This document shows, piece after piece, positions 53,201 to 64,000 of a stretch of 64,000 nucleotides of DNA (its first letter is position 1; every line of letters begins with the position of its first letter). The notes below the pieces were generated by a model. That model was not told where the DNA came from and did no database searches. It saw nothing but the letters and a program-made list of their open reading frames with translations. The DNA lies in assembly GCF_023343835.1 (NCBI RefSeq), contig NC_064437.1, forward strand, positions 13,357,001-13,421,000, written 5' to 3'. This stretch comes from Lagopus muta (Eukaryota; Chordata; Aves; Galliformes; Phasianidae). The position numbers and the translations under genes were made by a program.

Positions 53201-56200
53201 ACCATGGAAAGCAATTCATTCACTTCATCTTTCATTGTTATCCATGGCTATGTTGCTACTGAAGGGAAACGGCTTTCCACCCTCTCTCCTATGTAATGTG
53301 GATTTACTGTTATTTAATATTAGTGAACAGTGGCAGTTCTAAAATTGAGAGGCAAGAGAACTCTTTGAACAGACTACAGTGAAGATAGTAGAAGAGTATG
53401 GAGGGATTTAAAGCTCACATAAACTGGGTAGCAGTTCTGCTCCCAGATAGAAGATGTCTGAGGGACATCTGTTGACTGTTTTCTATAAAATGGGGTGCTT
53501 TAGGATATTGAGGGAAATTAAGTCTCTAAACTGTTATCTGATGTTCTTAATGGTCCTAAATTTCTAGTAATTACAAATGAAGAAGTGACCAAAGCATTCA
53601 AATTGGATTTGAGTGACCACTATTAAATTAGCATCAAAATGATAAAATAAATTATTAGGAAATAATTTTGAAAGACAAATCTTAATATTTGTGTATAATT
53701 TTACAGTTAATATAAAAAGGCGAACCTTCTTTTGTTGCAAATTTTTAACAAGGAATTATTAAAGGAGATTATATTCAATTTTGTCATAGTTATGGGCACT
53801 TTACTGATCTCATTTAAAATTATTCTTGATAAATAGTATTTTGAGTAAGAAAACAAAAAAATTGATGTTGTGTTCTTTGAGACATGTCTGAAGAGTGTGT
53901 CAGAAAAGGCTTTTCAGTTTCCACTCATAATCCATAAAAAATAGTGTTGTCCCTCCATTATCATGTCAACTGAAGTTTGAAGCCTGTCAATACAGAAATA
54001 CATATATATGTGTATTTACATATATACATGAAAGTTTTCCATAACTTTGTTTTGAATGATGAAGGATGTGGGATTTTGTTGCATAAAGTGTAGGCAAAGT
54101 CTGTCAGCAGTTTTCTTCTGAAAGATTTACTGTATGCAACTTAAAGCTGATAACATTCAAATGCAGAATGTTTTGCTGGCTTTCTTTACCAGTTTGTCAG
54201 AGAATTTCAGTCTCTGAAAGGCAGAAAGTAGTAGGAAATGTAATTTAAATTATTTCTTTATCTGCTGTAATGTTTCTCTACTAGTTACCAGAATGAGATA
54301 GATACAAATTGTTAAAACAAGTGTTTTTTCATTTATTTATTTCCTAAATCACAAAAACATGATTTACCCCAGAGATAATCTTATGTATTGAACTGACTTA
54401 TGGTCAAAAGTGCTTGAAGTTTATGATTGTAATCTACATGTTTTGATTATCCTGTCACAGAACTAAACAGCAGGCTAATTACAAACGTGGAAAATAATGA
54501 TCACCAAAAAGATGGCAAACTAAGAGGAGACAGAACACAGCATTCTGGAATTCTTAGAACACTGGAAGACCAAACCACAGAATACATACACAAAAACCAA
54601 AGGTTAGTAAATAATGATTCTGACAAAACAGTGAATACCATCAATTCATGACTAGAAGCTTATTTTACCAGCTTCAAATAAGTGAAAGAAAATGGAAAAT
54701 AAACCCCACATCATTCCATTAATTATCACATAATTCTTCAATTTTATCTTTAGGTTGCTGCCATACAGAACTAGCAAGTCTGTAACAGTTCTTGGTGAAA
54801 ACCTGGATGGTGAGGTTTGTTTTTCAAATTAGAATGTTCTTTGTAATGTGGAGCAGTAAGCATAATCCTCCACCTAGAAAAAGGGTGATTTTATAAGACA
54901 AGTAACTCATTAGAAATATGAAATGTTTGATGTACATTTTACAGTAACTGAGTAAAGTTAATTCATTCCGTGCTACTTTGGAGATTTGCTAAGGAAAAAT
55001 CAACTATATTTCTAAATAATGAAATCATGGGAAGTGATACCTTTGGTTATAATCTATTTATATAGTAACCACCTCAATCTTATTAATATCAGCCAATTTA
55101 TTTATTATTATTTACAATTTCTTGATAGTGACATTCTATTGACTTTATCAATGGCATTTTCTATAATTTAGTTATTTCCAATGGGATAAATGTTAGTTTT
55201 ATCTCAAGCAAAACATTTCATTAAAAATACAAAATTATTTAAAGCATACGCATGGAATTGTCATAGCATCAGAATAAGGACATATTTAGGAAGACACAGT
55301 CTGCAGTCATACAGCGTAATATCTTCACTATTACTTTGTCACCTGTGAGCTATTATAAGTTCTAGTTTAGAAATGGGCAGTCCAGCTTTTGTTACCCAAT
55401 GAGCATAGTTTTAAAGCCAGTTATTTCTGGTATCATATGGGTATGTCAGCATCTGGTGAAGTGGACGTGGACAAGAATATTTAGCAATAGTGTACAACTT
55501 GGACCTTGTGTTTTCCTCTGCAGTTTCAGTGTTGACTGTTCTGATTCTGTTGGCAGATGTCCATCTGTTTGGAATTTAGTAATCATTCCTACAGGTAACA
55601 CAGAATAAAAAAGAGATTGTATTCAGGATCCATTAATCCCTCACAATCACTCAGACCACTCTCAGAATGTATGTTTAATGTAACTGTTCTGGATTGTAAA
55701 TCATGTACTTGTCTTTTGGCTCACTAGGCAAATGACAACAAGCAAAATGATCCTACTTGTCCAAAAGAATATGCTTCTCCTCCTAGTCTACCTCTTCTGG
55801 CAATTTCTGTAAGCCCAGCTCAAGTTCCAACAGTTCAGGCAGAAGGTATGTGCTTCCAAGAAATTTCTGGGGAGTTAACATGCAATCAAGATTGGTTAAT
55901 GAAGATGGAAATACTTACCTTTTGAAAGAATTTGTGCATATATTTACTCATCAGATTGTTACAAATTTTGTGTTTGGAAAATGGGGGAGATAAGGAGGGA
56001 GACTGGGTAAAATACTGTTGGTTTACATTAGAATGTAGCAAAGAAGGTCACTTGCTGATGATCCTCAGTTGGATTATAGGAGAAATATATCAAAAATGTT
56101 CATGATTGACCTATAGTTGCACACTAGTTAAAGTCTGAGATATTATCTTACCTATTTGCCATCTATCGTTTAAGGCAAGATTTTGCTACAGATTTTATCA

Positions 56201-59200
56201 GAAATATTTTAAGCAGGAAGTAATCCTCAAGAGGTTTTTTTATCCTTATCTGTCAGGAGTTTTCAATGCATATACATCTAAATAGTTTTTGAAAGTAATT
56301 ATTCCAATATGTTCCACAGGCATTTAACAGAATTTGTACTGTTTGCATGTATATAAATGCCTGAATGCATGCTGGACTTCTCATTTTATTCTAATGTGAC
56401 AGCCATTTCCAAAATTTAGATGGTTTATTAAAATAAAAGATTTTCTACTGCCTATTCTAGCAAAGTTTTTGGCATGATATATGATGGGTGGATTATAAAA
56501 ACCTTGATTGATCTTTCCTCCTTGCAGTATCCGGATGATTGCTAAATATAATTGTAATATCTTTAGAAAACAAGATGGTAGAACAATTGGAACAAATGAA
56601 GAAAGACAGAAGGCTCATGGAAAAAAACAGAGAAGAGCTGGTCAAAAAAGTGAAAACACTACTGGAACAAAATAAACTGAAGAGATATCATGGTACACTT
56701 TTAATTTATTTTGGAATTTGGAATAATAGAGAAATGCTGAAACCTATGTGGAAATGTTAGTCAAATTCTTTGTCAGTGAGTTTAATTACAGAAAGCACAG
56801 CTGGCTAAGCAAGAGCTCTGATAATGAGAAGGCTCATTAGAAGAAATAGTATGGTAGAAAGGCTGAAATGTCTTCTCAAGCACTTCTGTGGCAGTCCTAT
56901 AAATCTGAAAATACTGTGGCTTTTATAAACCAAGTTGTGTCCTGGGTACATACAGCTCCCAAGAGCTACTGCTGGCTGTTGTATGTCAGATCTCAAAACT
57001 GCACTCTAAAACTCCCTTTAGCTGATGCTTGCCAAGGTTTTGGCATGTTGATAGCCCTTCTGTTCTAAGTGCAAGATTAATGCTTTCTTTTCTTTTTTTT
57101 TTTCCCCTGCTACCTAATGTATTCAGCATATGGCATGCTGAATTAATAAGCCTATCATGGCAAGTCTGACAAATCTTGTTTTTTTTTAACATAGGTAATT
57201 ATTTCATTGAAATCTCACCTAAATTTTCTTAATAAAATTATTTTGAAGTTTATACTTAAGCTGCTTTCCTGAAGTCACATTCCAGTTATGCAGAGATTCG
57301 GTTTAATTACTGTGATGTTTCAGGAGTACTCTTTATACTTAAATGCAGCTGAATCACTAGGAATCTCAACTGTTATCTAACTGATATGTAGCTTTGTCAA
57401 AGGGAAAAGACGTCCCATTTTTTCCAGTTGTCCTTTGAGGGCATGGCCATGCTGCATTCTACAGCATGGTGAAGCTGTAGTTTGAAAAAGAAAACTTGGT
57501 CACTTGAAGGAGAGAATCTGCAGTAGCATGAGTCTGCAAGGCAAGTTTAGTTTACGCTGCTGAGATTGTCCTAAATGGTTCCTGCATTCCCTTAAAAAAC
57601 ACTACCCAGTTAGGTAAATTTAAGATTATTTCACAAGGATTTCAACAGCTTCTCAGGTTCTTTAAGAAGCATTAGTACCTCCAAATTATTTTTATCAGGC
57701 CTATGCAGTTTCAGAAGAGAGTGCATTTGTATTTTTTCACAAGGTTCAAAGGGAAGACTATGTTCTTTAGGAACAGCAATGCAGTTTGTATTTAATTTCA
57801 TCCTAAGACTGCCATGCTGACAGTCATTTTTGGTTACATACTATATAGTGTTTGAACAGTGGAACTTTTTTTCTGGTAAGTTTCTAATGAAGCAGTTATC
57901 CTGCTTTCCTAAAATATGCCTTAAAATAAATTTCACACACTGCACAATAGCAGATGTATGTAGCCATCAGATTGCAACACTGCTATAAGCCAGCTTCGGC
58001 TAACATGTAACACAGCTCAAGAAATCATAGTTAAATTTTAAGGTAAATAACTGTTTCCCATAACCCTGGGACTTCTGTTCAAAATCTCTGGCCCTGCAGA
58101 GCTCAAATTCTGCATAAAGCCTTTAATGCTGCTACAGTGATGCTGTGGACTTCAGACTGTGGCAGGTATCCCAATCTTAACAGGTATGGAGGGCTTGCGC
58201 AGCTGAAATCTGCAGAATTGCCACGCTGAACAGAATTTTGGGTTTTTGACCTTTTGATATACCTTAGGAGACAGAGAGAGCTTCATGTTGCAAGTCACTG
58301 TGTGAAAATTCTAATGCACTTTTTGGGAATGTAATTTTAACAAAGATTTTCACAAATTGCTTTCTTTTTAAAATAAACTTACTGCTAATTTTTAATATCT
58401 GCATTGGCCAACTGAGTCCTGTGAGTTCAGTTTGTCATTACAGTCTTCAGTAGACCTTAAAATAAGACTAACAAAACCAAACATTATTATATATTCCTAT
58501 GTAGATCGTGAAGAATGGAAGAAGAAATACTTTGAGGCTAAGAAAGCTACGGTTTCACTGGAGGATGTTTTAAGCAAACTGAGACAAGATTTAGAGCTTT
58601 GCCACCAGAAATTACTCTTGCAATTAGAAGCCAGATATTGCCGAAAACAACCAAACAACGCAACAAACGTGAAGGTACGTAATTAAGTTATTTAATCTTT
58701 TGACACAACCTCTTTCTTGTATAAAATATAAATGAAAGCAACAAATTCATCACCAACCAGTGACTTCTAAACTAGCTATAACAGTCAAATATTCCTCAGT
58801 AACCTGAGGTGTGGCCACTATGAAGTTACTCCATCCTGTTCTTGTTGAAAAGGCTGAAGGCTTGAATCTGAGCTTTTGAGTCTTTCTGCTTTGTGTTTGT
58901 ACAGCACTGTCTCATTACAGAATATCCTTTTGTTCAGTGCGATCTTTGAGTTGTTCAGTTCTGCATTGCTCTTATAATCCAGAATTTCATGGGAAGAGGT
59001 AATGAATTGTAATTATGCTTGAAGAAGAGACATCTCTGAAGTTTTTGAAATGGTTACACTTAGACTGTTGAGCAGCTGTGAGTTTTGTGTTGTGCTGCTG
59101 ATGTCGAAATAGGGGAAATTCATAGAGGAATTACAAAAAAAAACCAAAACCCAAAACGGTAAACGTGCTTCCCAATAGTCACAGCTGCTAATTTCATAAA

Positions 59201-60744
59201 TGCATCATAGAAGCAAGTATATTTGCAAATCTGAGTCTGGACTAGGAAAATATATGAACTGTAGGAAGTACATGGAGTATCTTATGCTTGTCTGAAAAGT
59301 GGGAGATAATCTATGATTGTACAATGTATATAAATGCACATTAACATAAATATCTAAAACATAAAAATATGAAGTTTTTATACTACATTTTTATTACAAG
59401 CTATGTCTAAGTATGCTGACTTCTTTTTGGAGAGTCGGAGTTCTTAGGCTCTTCGGCTGTGCACAAGGAGCCTTTGTAAATAAGATATGCACAACTTAAA
59501 CTGCAAAACAGTATGCTGTTACTGAGGAGTTCTGATCTGAGAAGTGAGAGGGAGAAGGGAGGAAGGCCGCTGGCTGCTGAGGAGAGCCACCCTCTGTTGG
59601 CAAGCAGACTGCTTCCAGACCTGGACAAGCAAGCGTGCATTGAAGCACGGAAGGATGGAAGAGAGTAGAACTGGAAAGAGTCCAGAGGATTGTTTCTGAG
59701 GGGTGAAGTAGCACTCAGGGAATGAAGAGATGCCTTAACACTGAACTACATTAAAGTTTTTGGGTGTGTTTTTTTTTTCTTTTTTTTTTTTTTTCATGTA
59801 GAATAACAGAATCATCCAGATTACTACAGTGCAGCATGAACTTGATCAACTGAAAAGGAAGCTGGATGATACAAAAATGAAACTCATAATAGAAATTAAG
59901 GTACTCTGCCTTTGTTTTACCTTTTAATTAAAGCAGTCAAAATGTTACTACCTATTAAAATCTTCTCAAACATTAGAAGATCTAAATATTTGTTAAACAG
60001 TTTGTATTTTCAAGTTCTTATTGTATTCTTATTCTTATGGTATTAGTTATCATAACTTAGCACTTGAGCCAAATTACTTCAGAGCATGAAGTTTGGCATT
60101 AAAGCTCTTACTTACACTTTCAAGGTACTATGTTGCAATCTCTTTCAGAAGAAGTAATTGAAGAAACATACTAGGTGAGGTATACAGAAAAAAAAAGGCA
60201 GAATGATTTTCCAGGAAAATGCAAGTTGTTGTCAACTGCTTTATTCCATATCAGTGCTGCCTATGGCTCCCTTAGAAAGGAAGATGATGGTAGAGCCCTT
60301 CATAGTGGATAGCAGTCCAGCGTTGAACGCTTGAAATCTCAGTGCTCTGCATCACAGAGATTGCCTGTGGCACTGAGTAATCTAGGGTGGATATGCTTCC
60401 TTCATTGTATTACAAGGAGTAGAAAAAGCAATGAATTCCATGGTTAAAGAAAGACACCACAGCCAAGTGCTAAAACAAAGCAGTCTATCTAATTAGAGGT
60501 GTAAGATTTTTTAAAGATAAAAGATGTATCCTGTATTCAGCCGTCCCGCATGAAAGTCACTCAGTCTTAGCTATACAAACACATCAATTCCAAAAACTAC
60601 TTTAAATTACAATTCCTTAAATGTCTGGTTCTTCTGCAGATGAGAAAGCAGGCAATAGCAGATTTACGAGCTCTGAGAGCAGAACTGACACAGAAGAAGA
60701 TTCATTCAGCTTTAATTCTCCAGTCTGGGAAATCTGGAATTTAA
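44268..60744 (+). CDS. SPATA1: Spermatogenesis-associated protein 1, 13 exons
   Basis: A testis protein linked to sperm head shape; mammalian work reports interaction with IFT20 (recalled). Exons: 44268-44303 (tentative), 45154-45260, 49359-49476, 52176-52229, 52318-52642, 52737-52985, 54461-54602, 54754-54814, 55728-55845, 56567-56692, 58505-58674, 59802-59900, 60640-60744. Phases close to 1710 bp, 569 aa. The N-terminal part is conserved ([51 protein letters not shown]). Residues about 110-400 are polar, low in motifs and diverged. Residues about 404-555 are charged coiled coil ([57 protein letters not shown]). Exon 1 reads [12 protein letters not shown], the same length as and partly like my memory of the human start, with donor CAG/GTGAGT. 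An in-frame upstream ATG at 44196 or another first exon at 43988-44044 is possible. Confidence 0.9.
45730..46200 (+). mobile_element. CR1 LINE 3' fragment in SPATA1 intron 2
   Basis: CR1 from GAGCAGGTCCAGAGGGAAGA through a decayed ORF2 end ([15 protein letters not shown]) to the 3' tail CCAAGCCATTCTGCAGTTCG. It is in the same sense as SPATA1. Confidence 0.9.
47829..48707 (+). mobile_element. CR1 LINE, about 0.9 kb, in SPATA1 intron 2
   Basis: Starts at CTTAGCAAGTTTGCAGATGA and runs through ORF2 pieces ([40 protein letters not shown]) to the tail CAGGCTGAAAATATGATTCT. Frameshifts and stops break the ORF. It is the longest CR1 copy in the window. Confidence 0.95.
49558..50235 (-). mobile_element. 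CR1 LINE 3' end split by a mariner insertion
   Basis: The inverted CR1 tail begins at 49558-49571 (ATCGTAGAATCATA), is interrupted by the element at 49572-50131, and resumes at 50132 (TAGAACAACTTGGGTTGGAA) to about 50235. Joining the flanks gives the normal CR1 tail. SPATA1 intron 3. Confidence 0.85.
49572..50131 (-). mobile_element. Mariner/Tc1-type DNA transposon, 560 bp, Galluhop-like
   Basis: Terminal inverted repeats of about 32 bp: the left end contains TTCAAAAGTAATGCCTCCTG, and the right end, inverted, contains TCCAAAAGTAGTGCCTCCTG. Each is flanked by TA, the target duplication of this superfamily (49570-49571 and 50132-50133). The inside, read on minus, holds broken transposase-like sequence beginning [18 protein letters not shown] in spirit but interrupted by stops and deletions. 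At 560 bp it is far shorter than a full mariner, so it is a non-autonomous deletion copy. Confidence 0.85.
50236..52175 (+). other. SPATA1 intron 3, right part
   Basis: AT-rich intron sequence with a short TA/TG-rich stretch near 50758-50810. No repeat family or RNA gene was recognised. Confidence 0.7.
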
Positions 60745-61046
60745 GAGCATGACTCAACAGTAATGTATATGGAAGCTCAGAACATCTGTGTTGCTTTTTG
60801 TACGCTCTTAAATTTCTCTTGTAAAAAGGCATCAGCAATGCAAGTGATGTGGAATTTGTACACTAGCCTACTAAAGTACTGCAACTCACTTCTTTTTCAA
60901 TCTCATTACTGAAAGGTTTATCAGCTACATGAATCTACATTTTTAACCTAGTCATGTGTCTAAAACAAAACTATTTTTAAAATGTAAATTGGTGAATCAT
61001 GTGACGTCACATCAGTATGCTGATGATCCTTCATACCTACCAAGTA

Positions 61047-61052
61047 AATAAA
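61047..61052 (+). terminator. SPATA1 candidate poly(A) signal
   Basis: AATAAA about 300 bp after the SPATA1 stop. A second AATAAA at 61430-61435 would give a longer 3'UTR. Confidence 0.6.
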
Positions 61053-61656
61053 CCTAAAATCTAAAGTCTTCTGTTCAGATTTTGGGGCACACATTTAATT
61101 TTTTGATACATGATTAACATACATCTTACACAGAAGTAGAGCAGAAGTAATCTTTGCTTAGCTATTTACTGAAGTGTATTTTAGTCATTATGTGTATAAT
61201 TGTCTATAAAATATCAATGTATTTTTGCTACATTATTAAGTATGAACAAAATCTTTTGGTTCTTTCATATCTAGGTGGTTTTATTTCCTCTCTCAAAGGA
61301 AAGCTGCATAAACATTAGCCTTATTCTGTAATTAGTGGAAGATGCAAGCTTTGTCTTCAAAAAGTTATAATTATGATCTTGGTGCTACTTAAAGTACTGT
61401 ACAGTCTGCTTTCCTTTGAGTTCTTTTTCAATAAAGGATTTAATGAAGATTTTAGTGCTAAAGTATTAATATTAAAATGGCGAAGCCAGCTCCGTGTATC
61501 TAATTCAAATTTAATTAGTAGAGTCACTCAAGCAGAGCATGGTTGTACTTTGGTTAGGAGACACTTCTGAGAAGCAGAGAAGCTGTGTGGCTGTAAGCTG
61601 TGAAACAAGTCATGCATAAACAGACAACAGCATTTATCAACCTTAGAAGGCAGTGT

Positions 61657-61662
61657 TTTATT
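61657..61662 (-). terminator. CTBS candidate poly(A) signal
   Basis: AATAAA on the minus strand about 990 bp after the CTBS stop codon. It faces the second SPATA1 signal at a distance of about 220 bp, so the two 3' ends are nearly touching. Confidence 0.55.
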
Positions 61663-62649
61663 TAATAAAAAAATCCTGTGGACAGCAGACAATCTCTCCA
61701 TGACTGCTGTTACTTGAAAAGTTACACAATTATTTTATTATTATTATATGAAAAACATTAACTAACTAGAATGAAAATACAATCCCCTTCTATCTCAGGG
61801 GAAACACCACATAAAAACAAAGTAAAGACAACAGTGGATCTTGTAGTGTGTGGAAAAATATGAAAGATGTATGCAGTTCATTAAATAAGCTGACTTCTAG
61901 TTTTGAGGAAGTAGAAAAGTTTGAAATGGTAGAAAACACCGTCCTTTCAATAATAATGCTATCTCTTCAAGATAAAGTCCAAGATTTTTGGCTTTTGAAA
62001 CTAAAGAGTTTACATGATACACGGATATGGTGAAACTTGTGTTTACTGAACGCTCTTTTCTAAGAAGAAGAATGATAAAAACTTTAAGGGCAATTATTTC
62101 ATGTTACATAATTCCTTTGATGTATGAAAGATTTTCTCTCTAAGCACAAGTTTCACCAAGCTGCACCTAAGCAGCAATCTGCCTATCAGTAATCTGTGTT
62201 GAGCCATACTCAGGAATGACTTTGCTGAAATACAGGTTGGGCTGGGAAGTCAGAAAGCTGAGTCTGCAACTATGTGACCATAGGCTGATTACCTGCTGCA
62301 CCAGGCAGCCTTTTACAGGACCATTGTTATATGGGCCCTGTAAATTCACTTGGTCTTGTTACCAGATACACGCTAGGTTTGAGCTTTAGGTAGCTTACTA
62401 TTGTTTTGAAAAATGAAAAAGATGAGAAGTCTTTTAAAGTGCACAGGTAAAGCAACCTTGGAACCTTACAAAGAATGAAAATACAGTTTTACATACAAAG
62501 TAGCAAGATGAATTTCAGTAGTTCTCAAAGTTTTGATTGCAATCATGGTGTATTTATAAAAAGTCAAAATCTGTCATGCTATATGCATCATCAGAAATGA
62601 CCAATTTTCATAATCCTAAATCAAGTAGTTCACGATTTCATGTACTTAC

Positions 62650-63976
62650 TTATGGTGTCAGGGCTTGCCACATTGCTTCAGTTTGTTTTTCTGCTACAGC
62701 TTCCCTGGAATAGTCAAGACTGTTTCCATTCCACATGCCAATGCCCCTTAGGCCTCGATTCTTCACATATGCTGCTTTTAGAGAGATGCTGTGAGGGTCA
62801 TCATACCATACTTGGTGGAAGTGACCAAGAGAATCCTAAAAAAACATGCAAACAGATAATGTCAGTATACACTTACCTATATAAATATGATATATTAAAG
62901 TTAATTGAATTTTATTATACTTTCTATTCAATATAGTGAAAAGTACAATTATAAGGTTGGATATACAAGCTATGTGTATTTATATTACAATGCTTTCCTG
63001 ATTTATGGTTGTTTCTCACACAGGACAATTTTAAAAAATTAAGTCAAATACTTGGCTATAATTTTACATAGAGAATTTAAGTTATAAAAGAGTGAGGCAT
63101 TTTAACTGAAGTTAGAGGAAAAGACCTAACTAATCTCTAATGTTTCTTGTTAACTATAGCTATGATCTCAGACATGCTATCTAAACTAGCAGGTAAATTT
63201 AGTTAGAAACTATGTCCCTTTTTTCCAGCAATAAATGGTTTTAGAGGTAGTTGTAAAACTCAAAGGAAAGTTATGTGGTCTTTACCTGGTCACTGCTTAA
63301 CACCTTCTGATCTTATATAACTTACACTGAAAATTCTGCCCAAAGAAACCAACAGTGGTGTTCATGTTCAGTACAATCATTGGTGGACCCTTTTAGTGGT
63401 TCTATGTAGAAATCAAATGCAGAAACGAACACCCAAGCCACTAGTTTAGAAAAACTTAAGAGCATCCTAGAATCTCTTTTGGTTTAAATTGGTCCTCAAC
63501 ATCAGAAATCTGTAACAGTGAAGAATCAAGCTAAAGGATTTCTTTGAACAAAATACCCTTTTTGACATGATACTTTTCCTCTCAAGAATAGCTGTGGAGC
63601 AGTGAAAACCTTCATTACTCCTGTAATCTCAGTCACCACATCCTCTTTTCAGACTAGAAACAGAGGAGATGGAAATCCAGTCATCTACTACATGGGGGGA
63701 AAAAAGAGAGACTAGAAAACACAAATGTCTAACCCTGAAAATTTTACAGTCAAAGAACTATGGCTCACAAACAAGTAGTTCACAACGTGTGGTGTTTTAT
63801 GAAGAGACACATACCTTGTATTCATAAAATGGAGAGTTTTGTACCTCATCCCATAGTGCTCCTGAAATAGAACTGTTCACCTGCTTCATTATCGCTCCAT
63901 ACGGCACCTGATGCCCTGCAGCATCACTGCAAGGGGCACCACGGAATGGTACTTTGGAAAGGGAACAAACATGATC
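62650..63976 (-). CDS. CTBS: Di-N-acetylchitobiase, last two coding exons
   Basis: A lysosomal glycoside hydrolase (GH18) that splits the chitobiose core of asparagine-linked glycans from the reducing end. Exons: 63976-63815 (54 codons, DHVCSLSKVPFRGAPCSDAA to PFYEYK) and 62835-62650 (61 codons plus stop, DSLGHFHQVWYDDPHSISLK, RGIGMWNGNSLDYS, ending MWQALTP). Both are bounded by clear splice sites in phase 0. Only the C-terminal 115 or so residues lie in the window; the GH18 catalytic acid motif is upstream, beyond the right edge. The C-terminal WYDDP/GIGMW region forms the end of the barrel. The stop codon is followed directly by GTAAGT, a donor-like sequence. Confidence 0.95.
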
Positions 63977-64000
63977 CTGAAGGAAAAGAAAAAAGCAGAA

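Overview
This is vertebrate nuclear DNA and almost certainly avian. It has widely spaced short exons with GT-AG introns, CpG-island promoters, several 3'-truncated CR1 LINEs (the typical bird retroposon) and a mariner-type element resembling chicken Galluhop. Gene order matches the conserved block UOX - DNASE2B - RPF1 - GNG5 - SPATA1 - CTBS of human chromosome 1p31-p22. A galliform bird such as chicken is my best guess; species and chromosome are inferences.

Layout. 1-3889 (minus): coding exons of urate oxidase, cut by the left window edge; the first coding exon was not found. 5149-14337 (plus): complete six-exon DNase II gene (DNASE2B, 362 aa). 14.9-34.2 kb: a gene-poor stretch with CR1 pieces, microsatellites, a 12-bp minisatellite and one unassigned exon-like segment. 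34832-39529 (plus): complete nine-exon RPF1 (330 aa), just downstream of a CR1 fragment. 42354-43369 (minus): complete GNG5 (68 aa) with a 3'UTR exon at 40.6-40.8 kb. 44268-60744 (plus): SPATA1, 13 exons (569 aa in my model), divergent from GNG5. 62650-63976 (minus): last two coding exons of CTBS, cut by the right edge. RPF1/GNG5 and SPATA1/CTBS are convergent pairs; UOX/DNASE2B and GNG5/SPATA1 are divergent pairs.

The genes are unrelated housekeeping or tissue genes kept together by synteny; they do not form a pathway. RPF1 acts in 60S ribosome assembly, GNG5 in G-protein signalling, DNASE2B and CTBS in the lysosome, SPATA1 in sperm and UOX in purine catabolism. Exon models come from reading splice sites, phases and recalled family sequences; all exon phases of RPF1, DNASE2B, GNG5 and SPATA1 close without a frameshift.

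I see no undescribed multi-gene system. The points most worth a second look are the open, cysteine-enriched urate oxidase exons in a bird, an orphan exon-like segment at 15976-16039, a 91-bp tandem duplication against the DNASE2B exon 5 acceptor, and a mariner nested in a CR1 with an intact TA duplication.
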